Shown: piece after piece, positions 39,681 to 51,409 of the stretch
How the letters are laid out: every line of letters starts with the position of its first letter
Numbering within the stretch: the stretch's first letter is position 1
From: Mercurialis annua
Lineage: Eukaryota > Streptophyta > Magnoliopsida > Malpighiales > Euphorbiaceae
Assembly (NCBI RefSeq): GCF_937616625.2
Contig: NC_065577.1
Span: forward strand, 2,645,001-2,709,000
Length of the DNA: 64,000 bases
Direction of reading: 5' to 3'
Translations under genes and position numbers: made by a program
Notes under the pieces: model-generated
Told to the model about the DNA's origin: nothing
Seen by the model: the letters and a program-made list of their open reading frames with translations, nothing else
The model's database searches: none

Positions 39681-39849
39681 GTAATAACATTTATATGAAA
39701 TCGCTTATATTAATTTCTTTTTCTTATTGAACAAAATAATTTTCAACAGCGAATACCTTTTTTGTTTTTCAAAATAATTACAACTTTCATTTTTATTATT
39801 AAATTGCATTTTTGTTTCATTCAAAAAAAAATGTTAACTCAAGTCTGGA

Positions 39850-41010
39850 ACAGTTACATTTTTGATAAATTCAAAAAGTTATTGAATAATTCTTGATTCC
39901 CAACTATCATAGACCGTATGTTTTGTTCTAACAATTATTATTTAAGGTATTGGTAAAACAAATCACAACGTTTCATTTTAAGTAATTTAAGTCTAACGTT
40001 TAAAATGTTACGAAACAAATTCTAACCTTTCTAATTTTTGCATTTTGTAGCCCCATCCCAAATTTCGGTCATTTTGTCATCCTTTTTAAGCTATAGAGCG
40101 CAAAAATGCTGAAAATTGAGATTTTATTGTAAAATTTTAAAATATTAAAATTTAATATGTCAATAATGTGGCTGTCACATATGCAAATAACGGTTAGAAA
40201 ACAGTTTGCGCTATAAAATACAAAAATTGAAAAGTTTTGTATTTGTTTCATAAAGTTTTAAATGTTAGATTTGATTCGAGAAAAAAAATGAAACATATTT
40301 TGCCAATATACCTTTTTATTATCACTATATTGCAGTTATTCTACTTACAGACAAGAATTCCCTGTCATGTATTAAAATAAAGTTTACAGTGTACAAAACT
40401 ATTATAAGTAAGAAAATCTCATTACAAAACTAAAATGGAACTGAATATATAATCATAATTAAAGAATCTGCAAAATAATTATGATAAAATCTGCAACAAT
40501 TTTAATCATTATGATTTCATTTTCTTTTATTTATTTTTCATATATCTTGCCAAATATATACATCTCTTTTCACCTATATAAATTCCACATCTGAATCTCA
40601 ATTAGTATACAAATTTCCAGTACACATAATAAACAACTTTAGCAGAGAATAAGAAAATAGAAAAAAGAGAGAAGAAGCTACTATTTGTAGCAATCCAAAT
40701 CATAAACCCATATAGATCGTTATTCATGGCAATTCAGCTAAATTCAGACTACAAATACGACGAGTCACCTGGTAATGAAATTCCAAAAATTAGGTAACCA
40801 AGTGCCCGCCACATTCTTTACATATTTGATTCGAGAAAAGGTTTATGGTGTCATCAAGAGATTTCTCGCACCTTCTTGGAGCGGAAGTACCAATGAAAAT
40901 CTGGAGCGAGTGCTAGAGAAAAGTGTATCAACTGAGTGTTTTTAGCCATTTTCGATCAGCAGTGATGCTAAAAAATAAAATTAAGTCTCGTTTTCTGCAA
41001 TATTAATAGA
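39850..41010 (+). repeat. Gene-like repeat unit R7
   Basis: Starts like R6 (GGAACAGTTACATTTTTGAT). The TATA box TATATAAATT is at 40575-40584 and the core TTATTCATGGCAATTCAGCT at 40719-40738. The lysine-rich leader is present but has lost its ATG. The core ATG at 40726 opens 23 codons (MAIQLNSDYKYDESPGNE...), overlapped in another frame by the 56-codon ORF below. Confidence 0.6.
40775..40945 (+). CDS. Small ORF of unit R7 (56 aa), function unknown
   Basis: ATG at 40775 opens 56 codons: MKFQKLGNQVPATFF, TYLIREKVYGVIKRFLAP and an acidic-basic tail. The segment KVYGVIKRFLAPS is matched in R9 (KVYGVVKRFLAPSC) and, by translation of the same position, in R8 (NVYGPVKRFVAPSC), so the frame is shared by three copies. 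No known family is recognised. It overlaps the upstream 23-codon ORF out of frame. It may be the real product of this subfamily or a fortuitous frame in a decaying repeat. Confidence 0.3.
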   Translation: MKFQKLGNQVPATFFTYLIREKVYGVIKRFLAPSWSGSTNENLERVLEKSVSTECF

Positions 41011-41017
41011 AATAATA

Positions 41018-41379
41018 GGTTAAATCCATTTTAAGGTTCTTAAACTTTCATTTTTTTGGTTCATCAAGTCCTTTAACTTTTATTTGGTTTCTCAAATCCT
41101 TAAACTTTCATTTTTTGGTTCATTAGATCCCTCAACTTATATTTGACTTTTTCAGGTCCTTAAACTTTTTTTTGGTTCATTAGGTCCTTAAACGGAGATC
41201 CATTTAAGGACCCAATGAACCAAAAAATAAACAATTAGAGACTTGAGAAAGGCAAATCAAAGTTGAAGGACCCGATGAATCAAAAAATAAAAGTTTAAGG
41301 ATCCGAAAAAGTCAAAAGAAGTTAAGGGATCTAATGAACCAAAAATATATAATTTAAGGACCTCAAAATAGGTTTAGCC
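41018..41379. mobile_element. MULE-like MITE with repeated inner motif
   Basis: 362 bp, ends GGTTAAATCCATTTTAAGG and the complement of GGCTAAACCTATTTTGAGG, flanks GAAATAATA and AAAATAATA (9-bp duplication with one mismatch). Inside, a phrase like GGTTCATTAGGTCCTTAAAC is repeated several times on each arm in opposite orientation. It is inserted in the R7 unit just after the small ORF. Confidence 0.8.
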
Positions 41380-41389
41380 AAAATAATAA

Positions 41390-41998
41390 TAGTAACTGCA
41401 TGTACAACTATATATACATTTATATGATAGTTGTGTGTGCAACTGATAAACATACCGGTAAATTTTAAAATTAGTTTTAGTTTTATTAGTAGTGCGGTGA
41501 TCGTAAATGGCCGAACACACTCATTTGTTACATTTTTAAAAAGTTGAAATATTAATATAGAAGAAATAAAAATTCAGACAGCAAAACAGAAGATTTGAAA
41601 AAAATCCAGACACTATTTTAAATGATGATGAATGTAATATTTAATTATTTATATTATAAATAAATTATATTATATTTAATTAAAAATAACGACAATTAAT
41701 TCCATTTGGAATAAATTGCAATTTAAAAATGACCAAAATTAATTTCATAAGGAATAAATTGCAATTAAAAATAATTTTATATTGAAACTTTAAATATTTA
41801 TTGCTACTATAATATAATAATTTTGAATTTATATAATTTATAAGTCATTAGATTATTTTAAGAAGTAATATAACTTTATACATTATTTTTGTTTTAATCG
41901 GCTAAAACATTTACAACCTGATGTTTTATCAGGTCACCTGCAAAGTAATGATATAAAATGTGAAGGCCCCATTGATTAAGTGATCATTTTATCCCATT
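41390..41998 (+). repeat. R7 block tail
   Basis: AT-rich, with TTGTGTGTGCAACT, ACATACCGGTAAATTTTAAA and TTACAACCTGATGTTTT matching 47060-47150 (R8) and 48120-48150. No gene is seen. Confidence 0.55.
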
Positions 41999-42014
41999 AA
42001 CTAGACATCAAAGA

Positions 42015-42654
42015 AAACCCTAGACATCAAAAATAAAAGAAAACATCAAAGATAAAAGAAAACATAAACCCTAGACATCAGAAATAAAAAACCCTAGCAG
42101 TCAAACGTTTCTCCTTTGTTTTTCGTTTCGGCTGCCGTCAATGGTTTATTTTTGCTGTTGGCGGTAGCCATTTATTTTTTATTGCTTTAGAATAAAATAA
42201 ATGACCGACTCCTTTTTATCTTTTTCATTTTCGTTGGTAAATCTATCGACGAGGCGCATCAATTTCAATAGATATACAAATAAAAAATCAGAGATGGATC
42301 AAACCCTTTCAAGATTGAAGATGAAATCGTTATAGGTTATATTAGTTTTTTTTTTATAACTATTTTACAGCGATTGTCTTTCTTTTTTGAAAGTTTTGCT
42401 GTTCTTTCTATATGAGAGATTTGTTGTTCTTTATGAAGAGTTTGTGAGTCTTCTGTTAGACAGAAAAGGATTGGATCTTATTGTGTTAGAGCGGTTATGT
42501 AATTTTGATTTTATTTTGTAAGGCGATCTGCGAATCAAGGTTTATATCTTGTTCCATGTCAGGTCATTAGAAATGGTTATACCCTTTCTAAATTCTTACA
42601 CCTGTAACTGCTCTTTATTATTAATAAAAGATTATTCGATTGTCAAAAAAAAAA
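42015..42654 (+). mobile_element. Retroposed sequence with poly-A, LINE-like 3' end
   Basis: About 640 bp ending TATTATTAATAAAAGATTATTCGATTG-like text (polyadenylation-like AATAAAA) and a run of A, flanked by the direct repeat AACTAGACATCAAAGA at 41999-42014 and 42655-42670. This is the structure left by target-primed reverse transcription. The body contains no recognisable reverse transcriptase, so it is a 5'-truncated LINE tail or a retroposed transcript. A minisatellite based on CTAGACATCAAAGA lies at its 5' side. Confidence 0.6.
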
Positions 42655-42670
42655 AACTAGACATCAAAGA

Positions 42671-43780
42671 TAGAAGAAAACATAAACTTGTAAATTTTTT
42701 TGATTAAAAAGTAAAAAATGCATAGTAATTAATGTAATTACTCATAATATTTTAATTAATTTGAAGTAATAATATATTTTTATTAAAAAATTAAGCTAAT
42801 TATATTGTAGTTAATTTTTAATCTCCATACACCTATTTAGCAATTTTGATCTTTCATTTGCAATCATTTTCTCTTATTAATTTTTTAATGAATTTTTCTC
42901 TCAAAGTGTTTGAATAAAGGTTAAATTAAAATTTATTTAAAATTTTAATAATTTACTATAAAAATAAATTAAAAGGTTAAAATAAAACTTAGTATTTCAT
43001 TAATTACTGTGCATCATGATTCCTATAATTATTATACTAGACTGACAAAACAATTAATTCCCATGATTATGGATAAATTACATGACAAAAACATCAATGT
43101 ATTGCAGCACTTGGCAATTTGAATGACCGGAAGAAAAAAATAATGAATGTTTTCCATTTACTATATTATTCAACTTTCAAAGACAAACAATGATAAAATA
43201 AAATAAATGTTCATGTTGCTGTGTGCCAAATATGAAGAGTTCAATAATCAACTATAATTCAAAGGCTAACAAAGATAATAGGCTTGGTGTTTAGAAGTGA
43301 TACAGTTAATTTAATTTTCCGGTTTGAAGCTAAAAATATAACAGATCGGTTGAGAATTTCAACAATTTCGGTATAGTCGGTTTTTAAAAATTTGGAACCG
43401 GACCGATGCACACCCCTAATGGTTCACTTTTTGAATTGATCATGTAAGAATTTTGCGTCCTTGAATTTAATAAGAATTTTCAGCTTGACCTGTTTGAACA
43501 ATTCAGAGCCTATGAGATGGAAAAATGGAGCCATCTAGATAGACTGAAAAATAAAAAAATATATGAGTTGCTTTCTGAAATCAATTATTTAAATTATGTA
43601 TGATCAACAACCCATGTGTTCTTAATATTTTTAAGAAAAGTAGTAGTATGAAGTTGTCATTAATTTACGGGGTCCGGAAGACGAAATTTCTTGCTGATTG
43701 ACACATTTTCTTGGTCTATGTTAGAATAATACAAGTTGTGTTGTTCTTGACATATATAAAAACATGTCTCCTTGTGCTTG
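42671..43780. other. Spacer upstream of the WAK-like kinase
   Basis: AT-rich, with a hAT-like remnant ending at about 43420 (GGACCGATGCACACCCCTAA). The promoter of the kinase should lie in the last few hundred bases, but no convincing TATA box was picked. Confidence 0.4.
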
Positions 43781-43812
43781 AAATTTACATGTATTATTTG
43801 ATCAAGGCAAAG

Positions 43813-46136
43813 ATGATGTTCCTTGTGGTGTTGTTAGTGGCTTTACGGGTATCAACGGGCGACGTAATATCTGATAATTGTCGTAATAAATGTGGAGATG
43901 TTGATGTTCCGTATCCATTCGGAATCAACTTCACTTCTGGGATCAAGAACGAGCCTAGTTGCAGCTTGAACAATTTCTTTAGGTTTACGTGTAATACGAG
44001 TTTCAGTCCTGCTCGACTTATGTTCGGCAGAAACATGCCTATTCACAACATATCTGTGGAGGAAGGCACAATCTCCGTACGGGTGGACGCAGCATCGAGG
44101 TGCTACAACCAGACAGGGCTGCGAAGGAAATTCAGCCAGACTATCAACTTGGGAGGAGGGCCCTTCAGGTTCTCCGATTCGCGAAATAAGCTCACCACGA
44201 TTGGGTGTGATACGTTAGCTTTAATAAAAGATAAAGAAGAGACTTTCGGTAGTGGCTGCATATCATTTTGCAGTAGCAATATTACTCTGGAGGGCTCCTG
44301 CTCTGGTTTTGGATGCTGCCAAACTCCAATACCGCAAAGTCTTAAGACGTTAAATATTGATCTTTCAAGTCCGAACAATCACAGCGAGGTTTTGCTTTTC
44401 AATCCATGTGAATTTGCGTTTCTAGCGGATGAAAGGACTTTCAATGTTTCCAAGCTTCAGCTTTCTGCTCAGCCAATGCAACCTGTAAAATCTGATGTTG
44501 TGATTGAATGGGTGGTAAGAGAGGAGACCTGTGAGGTAGCACAGTCCGGTTCCCAATATGCATGTACCGCTGATTCTAACTGCGTCCACTCCGACAATGG
44601 TAATGGATATCGTTGCATATGCAAAGATGGATTCGTGGGAAATCCCTATCTTCCTCAAGGATGTCAAGGTAACCCGGAATTTTCTCTTTTGTTTGGAACT
44701 TCTGTCTATGCTGGTATGCAAATTCTCATCTAGAGGATCTAATTTCTTTGCATCTTTAAACAGACATTGATGAGTGCAAGGAACCCGAAAAGTACAAATG
44801 TGACGGTAAATGCAAAAATACAAAGGGAAACTACACATGCCAGTGTCCTCTCGGAATGCGGGGTGATGCTAAAGTTGGTTGTCGAGGAATGAACATCACA
44901 ACTATTGCTGCAAGTACTGTCCTCGATCTTCTTGTTCTAGTCATTACAATTCTACTTATGATGTTCCTAACTCGTATATTTGTCGCAGTTGTTGGATCAG
45001 CTTTGTCTGTTGCGATTATGGCCGTGTTGGCCATCATCATCTACAAGAGAAGAACAAAGGAGAAGAACTTCTTAGAGAATGGAGGTTTATTGTTAAAGCA
45101 TCAGCGAGTACGACTTTTTGGTGAAGCAGAGTTAGCAAAGGCAACCAAAAATTACGACGCAACTCAGCTTCTGGGCGAAGGAGGCTTCGGATATGTTTAC
45201 AAAGGTACTTTAGCAGATAATACACAGATTGCAGTCAAGAAGCCAAAAGATATCGACAAGGCGCAAATAAATCAAGAGTATCAACACGAAATAGGGATCG
45301 TTTCACAGGTCAATCACAAGAATGTGGTGAAGATATTGGGGTTATGTTTAGAAACTAAAGTTCCTCTGTTAGTTTACGAGTTCATTTCCAACGGAACTCT
45401 TTTCCATCACATTCATCACAGCAAATCTCTAGTCCTGGAAAACTGGCGAAACCGTTTGAGCATAGCTGTAGAGACTGCACTTGCACTTGACTATCTGCAC
45501 TCTTTAGCAGACCCGCCCATTATTCACGGAGATGTCAAGTCTTCCAACATACTTCTAGACGATACTTACACTGCCAAAGTATCAGATTTCGGCGCATCAG
45601 TGCTCATTTCTCCCGAACAGTCTGACATTGGTGCAAAAATTCAAGGGACTTTCGGGTATTTGGACCCTGAGTATCTTATGACAGGTATTTTAACAGAAAA
45701 AAGCGATGTATATAGCTTCGGAGTTGTCCTTGTCGAACTCTTAACAGGGGAGAAACCCAACTCTAGTGCAAGATCAGGAGAGCACATCATTCAGTACTTC
45801 TTGTCGTCTTTGGAAAATCATAAACTTAGCGAAATACTTTGTTTCCGTGTCACTAATGAACAACAAACGGAAGAGACTGAAGTTTTCGCAGACATTGCAA
45901 AACAATGCCTGCGTAGCTGTGGTGTAAAAAGGCCGAGTATGAAGCAAGTCGCCGAGGAACTTGGCAGGCTGAAGAGATTGAACGACAATAGTTGGAACGA
46001 TGATGATCACGAAACTCACCACTTGTTAGCTAAATCGCCTTACTGCTCTATCGACATGCGAACTTCAGAATCCAACCAACATGAAATCCTTAGTTTAACA
46101 ACATTTGACCTTCAATATTCTACTGATAGTATTTAA
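43813..46136 (+). CDS. Wall-associated receptor-like kinase
   Basis: Preferred model is three exons, 43813-44668, 44764-44913 and 44989-46136 (717 residues). A signal peptide (MMFLVVLLVALRVSTG) is followed by a galacturonan-binding domain (CGDVDVPYPFGI), an EGF-like domain (CTADSNCVHSDNGNGYRC) and a calcium-binding EGF (DIDECKEPEKYKC). The single transmembrane helix VGSALSVAIMAVLAIIIY precedes a Ser/Thr kinase: GEGGFGYVYKG, IAVKKPK, catalytic loop IIHGDVKSSNILLD, SDFGAS, GTFGYLDPEY. WAKs bind cell-wall pectin and signal inward in growth and defence. HGD replaces HRD, so it is a non-RD kinase but keeps the catalytic Asp. A second in-frame ATG at 43789 is an alternative start. The gene sits between block copies R7 and R8. 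Confidence 0.93.
44914..44988 (+). other. 75-bp in-frame intron of the WAK gene
   Basis: GTACTG at the 5' side, TTTGTCGCAG at the 3' side and a consensus branch site CTAAC at 44967-44971, 18 bases before the AG. It lies where WAK genes have their second intron. Its length is a multiple of three and it has no stop, so an unspliced mRNA would insert 25 hydrophobic residues next to the membrane helix. Confidence 0.8.
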
Positions 46137-46239
46137 ATAGTTGTTTACTTTCATTCTACTTTGGAAAATCTTGTGATTATTCAACTATAGCCTTTTTACG
46201 ACGGGTTATTAACGTTTCATTTGTTATATTTTGGTAACT

Positions 46240-47060
46240 TATTATATCAGATTAATCTGTCATGCATGAGCTTATGGTATTAAAATAAAGTTTACATTGT
46301 ATAAACTATTATAAGTAAGAAAATCTCATCACAAAATGAAAAAATCGGATTGAATATGTAATCATAATTAAAGAATCTGCATAAAAAGAGAAATACCATT
46401 ATGACAAAATCTGCAACAATTTTAATCATTATGATTTCAGATTCTTTAACATATTTTTCATATATATTGCCAAATATAATACATCTCTTTTTACCTATAT
46501 AAATTCCACATCTGAATCTGAATTAGTATACAAATTTCCAATAGTCACAACTAACAAATTTAGCAGATAACACAAAAATGAAAAAGAAGAAGAAGAAGCT
46601 ACTATATGTAGCAATTTAAAGCATAAAATAGATCGTTGTTATTGGCAATTCAGCTAAAATCGAACTAAAATTATGATGACTCCCTGGTCATGAAGTTTCA
46701 AAGATTTGGCGTCCATTTGCCAGCAATATTCTTTGTATTTTGATGTGGGGAAATGTTTATGGCCCCGTCAAGCGATTTGTCGCACCTTCTTGTTTAAGTC
46801 TAGCTGTCCGTTTAGCCTAATTAATACGGAAAAAGAGTTATCATGAAAGGATTAAGATTAGGTCAAATTAAGGATGTGAACGCATGAGAATTTAGGTCGG
46901 AAGTAATCTGCAAATCAATGGCAACATGAAGTGAGTGTTAGAGAAAAATGTATCAACTGAGTGTTTTTTAGCCATTTCTGGATTACCGATAATGCAAAAA
47001 AATAGACATAAGTCTTGTTTTACATTAAGTTTCTGCCGTATTAGTATAAATGGTAATAAT
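46240..47060 (+). repeat. Gene-like repeat unit R8
   Basis: TATA box CTATATAAATT is at about 46495-46504. The leader ATG (ATGAAAAAGAAGAAGAAGAA) opens 13 codons ending at VAI, where TAA replaces the CAA (Gln) of R6. The core is degraded (GTTATTGGCAATTCAGCT, no ATG) near 46640. Downstream text still matches R7 and R9 in GGAAATGTTTATGGC and CGCACCTTCTTG. It lies about 100 bp downstream of the WAK stop codon. Confidence 0.6.
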
Positions 47061-47099
47061 TGTGTGTGCAACTCGGAAACATATCGGTAAATTTCAAAA

Positions 47100-48015
47100 T
47101 TATTTTTAGCTTTATTAGTAGTTTGGTGACCGAAAATGGCCGAAAATGCTCATTTGATATGCTTTAGTTGAAATACTAATATAGAAAAAAAATATTCAGA
47201 TTGCAAAACAAAAGATTTGAAAAAGTTCAGACATCGTTAGGGTAAATAGACATTGAAGGTATCCAAACTGAGATATATTTTATTTTAATTATTGAACTTT
47301 GATTTTTTTTTCTATTTTAATTACTAATTTTTTTTTCATTTTCAATTTGGTTATTAAACTCTTCAATTTGGTAACCAAACTTTGATTTTTTTTCAATTTG
47401 GCAACTTTTTTTTTTAATTTGGTTATAAAATTCAGTTTTCACGTCAATCTTTTTGGCCTAAAAACCTCAATTGAAATAATATTTATTTATATGAGGTCGA
47501 GTTCACTGTTTAGTCTAATTATTCAAGACAGACAAATGAGATTTCGGGTCGAGATCGGGTTAAACATTTGTTTTACTTTTACGGAGATTTTTATTTGTGG
47601 TGAAAGAACAAAATTGAAGCTGATATGGAAGCTCATGAAAATCAGCTGATACATTGTACCTGCAATTTTTTTACTGAAAGGCGGTTAAAATGTAAAACTA
47701 TGGGAGATACAATACAATAGTCATTGTAATGTCTATTAGGTTAATCTTATTTTGTATTATATATAATTAAAGTGTAATAAAAAATATTTTTATAAGGATT
47801 AGATGTTAATATAATTGTAACTTTACAGAGAAAATTTATTTAATTATAGGTACTATAATTTTAAATTTACATAGTTTATAAATAATTGGATTATTTAAAA
47901 TAGTAAAATAATTTTATTTGTTGATTTTGTTAAGAATAATTATAATTTTGTATTTGAACTTGTTCTAAAATGATGATTTAGTGTTTGATAAATATTGATA
48001 TTTTTCTAGTGTTGT
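47100..48015. other. R8 block spacer
   Basis: AT-rich, with short repeated phrases (TTTGATTTTTTTTCAATTTGG near 47290-47420) and text similar to the R6 and R7 tails. The stretch 47540-47660 (GAGATTTTTATTTGTGGTGAAAG, ATGGAAGCTCATGAAAATCA) matches 36990-37080 of R6. No gene is seen. Confidence 0.45.
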
Positions 48016-48017
48016 TT

Positions 48018-48115
48018 TTTTTTTTTGATAATGGGGGAAGGGGAGCGCTTGTGTGAGGAATCAAACCCACGAGCTAGCAGTTTGCTGCCTAGCGCTATAG
48101 TGTTTTAACTAGTCA
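48018..48115 (-). mobile_element. Possible short tRNA-derived SINE
   Basis: On the minus strand: GCGCTAGGCAGCAAACTGC, a B-box-like GTGGGTTTGATTCCT, and a terminal poly-A (a T run on the plus strand near 48010-48020). A hairpin (GCTAGCAGTTTGCTGCCTAGC-like) overlaps the middle. The A box and target duplication are not convincing. Confidence 0.35.
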
Positions 48116-49374
48116 AAAAAGTTAAAATATGATGTTTATATCAGGTCACCTGAAAAAAAATGACGTAAAATTTGAAGGTCCTATCAATTAAAAAGATCCT
48201 TAAAACTTGCAAGTCTAAACGAACCCATATAATTATATAAAGGTTGTCATATTTAATATTACTTAAATTTAAAATTATTAAAATATCTACATAATTTAGT
48301 TATATAGACATCAAATATAGTTGTTCCATAATGATTCAATTTTTTTATTAAAAAATAAGGGATATTGTAAATTTATAAATTAATCATAATTAATAAAATT
48401 GTAATTCTTTTTTTTGTAGAAGTGTTGGTTTTCATATCCTTATGAAATGAAGTGGGTAACAATATAATATATTAAATTTTATATTTTATAGTAAAACAAA
48501 GCCAAATGATTTTATATCCATCTTTTTAGTATTTTGTCAAATTTGTCCCTAAAATAATGTGAAATATTATGATCGAGTAAGTTTACAAATTTGAACAAAT
48601 ATATCCAACCATAAATTTTTATATTTAGCACATAATTTTCATTTTAAACCTTAAATTAAAATTAAAGATTAATTTTATAAAATAATAATTTATATGATCA
48701 AAATTTTGAAAAAAATTAATTTTGAAAATATTCATAATTTAAATGAATATATTTATCTCAATTTATAAAACACTACTATATAGCAGGCGATTTGCGACGG
48801 ACTATTCCGTCGCAAACTAAGTAAAATCCGTCGCAAATATCACTTTGCGACGGATTTGCGACGGAATCTGTCCGTCGCAAATAGTCTGGTCGCTAAAATA
48901 TTAGCGACCAAGGGGTCGCAAAAATGGCGACGGAACTCCCGTCGCCATATCGAACTAACCGTCGCCAATTTCGTCTCCCAAAAAATGAAAAGGGAGACGA
49001 ATTTGGCAACGGATAATTAAGTTTGCGACCGAATATATCCGTCGCAAACTTAATTTTACTGTGCGACGGGGCTTTTGCGACGGACACAATCCGTCGCAAA
49101 TCACAAACTTTGCGACGGATCCAATCCGTCGCAAATCACAAACAATTTGCGCGGAAAATTTCCGTTTCCTCGTCCGTTTCCCTGTTTTATTAACGACGAT
49201 TATAACCAGTAAAATCTACTATTTACAATTCTTAATAAAACTCAATTTCAGAAAAAGAACGCTTTCATATAAAAACATATTATATTTTACATAACGCAAC
49301 AAAATGTATAAAGCAAAAAAATACAAAATGTATAAAGTGACAAAATACAAAATGTCAGAAACGCCAACATGACA

Positions 49375-49813
49375 CTACAAAGTCGGAGTGTCGTCATCGT
49401 TTGAAGGACCTGGGAGTGGGGGTGGGCGATACTGCGGAGGAAGAGTCTGCATCATCTTCGCCATCTCAGCCTGAATAATCTCGGCCATCCTCTCATTGGC
49501 TCTCGCCTGCTGCGCACGGAGATCCTCCACCTCAGTGGTAATCTGGCGCAGTCCGTCCTGGATCCCCGCCCGCACACGCCGCTCGATCTCCTCCTCAGTT
49601 CACTGTGACTGTGTGGACCTGGTCCTCGCCCTACTAGACGTCGTCGTATCCACGTACGCACTAGTCGCTGAACCCAACCCGTAAAACACGACGCTTCTTG
49701 TTAACGCCCTCGATATCCAGAAACAGCTGGGTCTCGTCGACTTCCGCTGTGCTAGAAGAACCCCCATCGGTCGGCGGCTGCGATGCAGCAGCAAGTCTCT
49801 GAGCAATTGCATC
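49375..49813 (-). pseudogene. Plant transposase (Ptta/En/Spm type) fragment
   Basis: Reads on the minus strand from an acceptor-like TTTTTGTAG at 49814: DAIAQRLAAASQPPTDGG, FLDIEGVNKKRRV, then YGLGSATSAYVDTTTSSRA, EEEIERRVRAGIQDGLR and a coiled-coil-like AQQARANERMAEIIQAEM, ending at a stop at 49375-49377. The KKRRVYGLGS and C-terminal coiled-coil pattern is that of the plant transposase family that accompanies CACTA elements. An extra base at about 49681-49687 shifts the frame after KKRRV, and a TGA at 49600-49602 interrupts it, so it is inactive. Only the C-terminal exon is present. Confidence 0.7.
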
Positions 49814-50235
49814 CTACAAAAAGATAGAAAAACATATCACATAACGGTTAAAAACGTATAACATATGAAATGTAAGTATAATTCCTAACGAATATTCGGC
49901 AGCATTTCCTCTATAATTTGATTAACACCCCTTTTTCAGGGACATCCTGCAAACATGTACATTTCATATACAACCCACCGGCTGTTAACACACCTAATCT
50001 AGTATTTACAATTTACATTAAAACACATTTTACACTAATTTAATCTAACACTCGAGTAAAGTAAAACAACTACTAAAATTATATAGGTTCATGACTTACA
50101 CTCATGTTCTGGGTCCTCTTGTCTACCGGGACATCCTGCAAACATACACATCTGTAGCGCGGATAATTAGGGGGTTTCACTCAAGATAAGCAAAGTCAAT
50201 GTAATTGACTGCTGAAAAGGTAGGGCCCTATCTCA

Positions 50236-50509
50236 TTCGCAAAACAGGCGCCCCGTAACTCGGCCACGATATATGCCTAGCAACGGAGAAAAATATTCGG
50301 CAGCCTTCCAGCGTCGTTCTCCTTTAGTGCGATATTTAGTATATGTGTTGTAACGCTAATTATATATTCCTCGAGGAATAAGCGTTACAAAACATATACT
50401 ATACATCCACCCGGAGAACAAACGCTGGAAAACAACCGAATATTTTTCTACCGCTACTAGACATATATAATTTTTCGTGATCGAGTTACGGAAGCACCAG
50501 TTTTGCGAA
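50236..50509. repeat. 274-bp foldback inside the CACTA element
   Basis: Two arms of about 135 bp centre on TTCCTCGAGGAA near 50372. Paired blocks include TTCGCAAAAC/GTTTTGCGAA, CGTAACTCG/CGAGTTACG, GAAAAATATTCGG/CCGAATATTTTTC and GTAACGCT/AGCGTTAC. A motif with ATTCGGCAGC and CAGGGA-GTCCTGCA is also repeated at 49890-49955 and 50815-50880. Confidence 0.8.
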
Positions 50510-51409
50510 CTGTACAAACTGTACAATCCCGTGTTGTTCAATCTCTTGAACACACGGGACGGGAACTCTATGGCTAGGTTTACGATTTTATTCGGTGGGA
50601 ATAAAATCGAGGTTTATTTAGGTTGAATATTATAAATAAAAGCTATTTCAATTAAAATAAATCAAAATAAGCGATAAAACCTACTTGTTGAAGGGCAGAA
50701 CCGCAAATAGAAGGTGAAACGCCCGGATCACTCGGAACAACGGTGCGCGGCTATCAAGGGCTATCAGCGACTGTCAGACCTAAATCAAAACACGTATTAA
50801 TAAAAAAAATTAATAAAAATTCGGCAGCACTTCCCCTAAAAATGAGCATCACCCATTTTTCAGGGAAGTCCTGCAATCAAATCACAATACACAAAACCAC
50901 CAATTTTAACGAAAATAATATAAACAGTAATTTATTAGATTAAATTATTATCTAATCCAATTAACTAATATTAAATAACAAACTAATAAAATTGTTAAAA
51001 TTAAACAACATATAATTAATACATTTATCAAATGAGCCTAATTTAACCAACCAATATTTATAAAAATATTAACAATCTACTGTATTCAACAAATTAAACA
51101 ATTAAACCTAAAAATATCTAACTAACAATTTTAATCAAATATTACCAAGTATTTTAACAATTTATCAAGTGAGCCTAATTCTAATATTATTTTCAAAACA
51201 TAAAATTAACCATATTAACCTAAAATACAAAAATTAACCCTAAAACTAAAATAACCAAATTTATTATAAACCTATAATTAATTTAATATTTGACTTAACC
51301 TATAATAAACCTAAAAAACAATAAAACCGAAATTTAACCAAATATATTAAATAAATTTAATAAATCTTTCAAATTTATAATAAACAATAAAACTGAAATT
51401 TACCAAAAA

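Noticed and set aside
44856..46136. WAK kinase as a separate gene starting at 44856
   Set aside because: The frame joins through a good splice site to the signal peptide and galacturonan-binding exon at 43813, giving a complete WAK layout.
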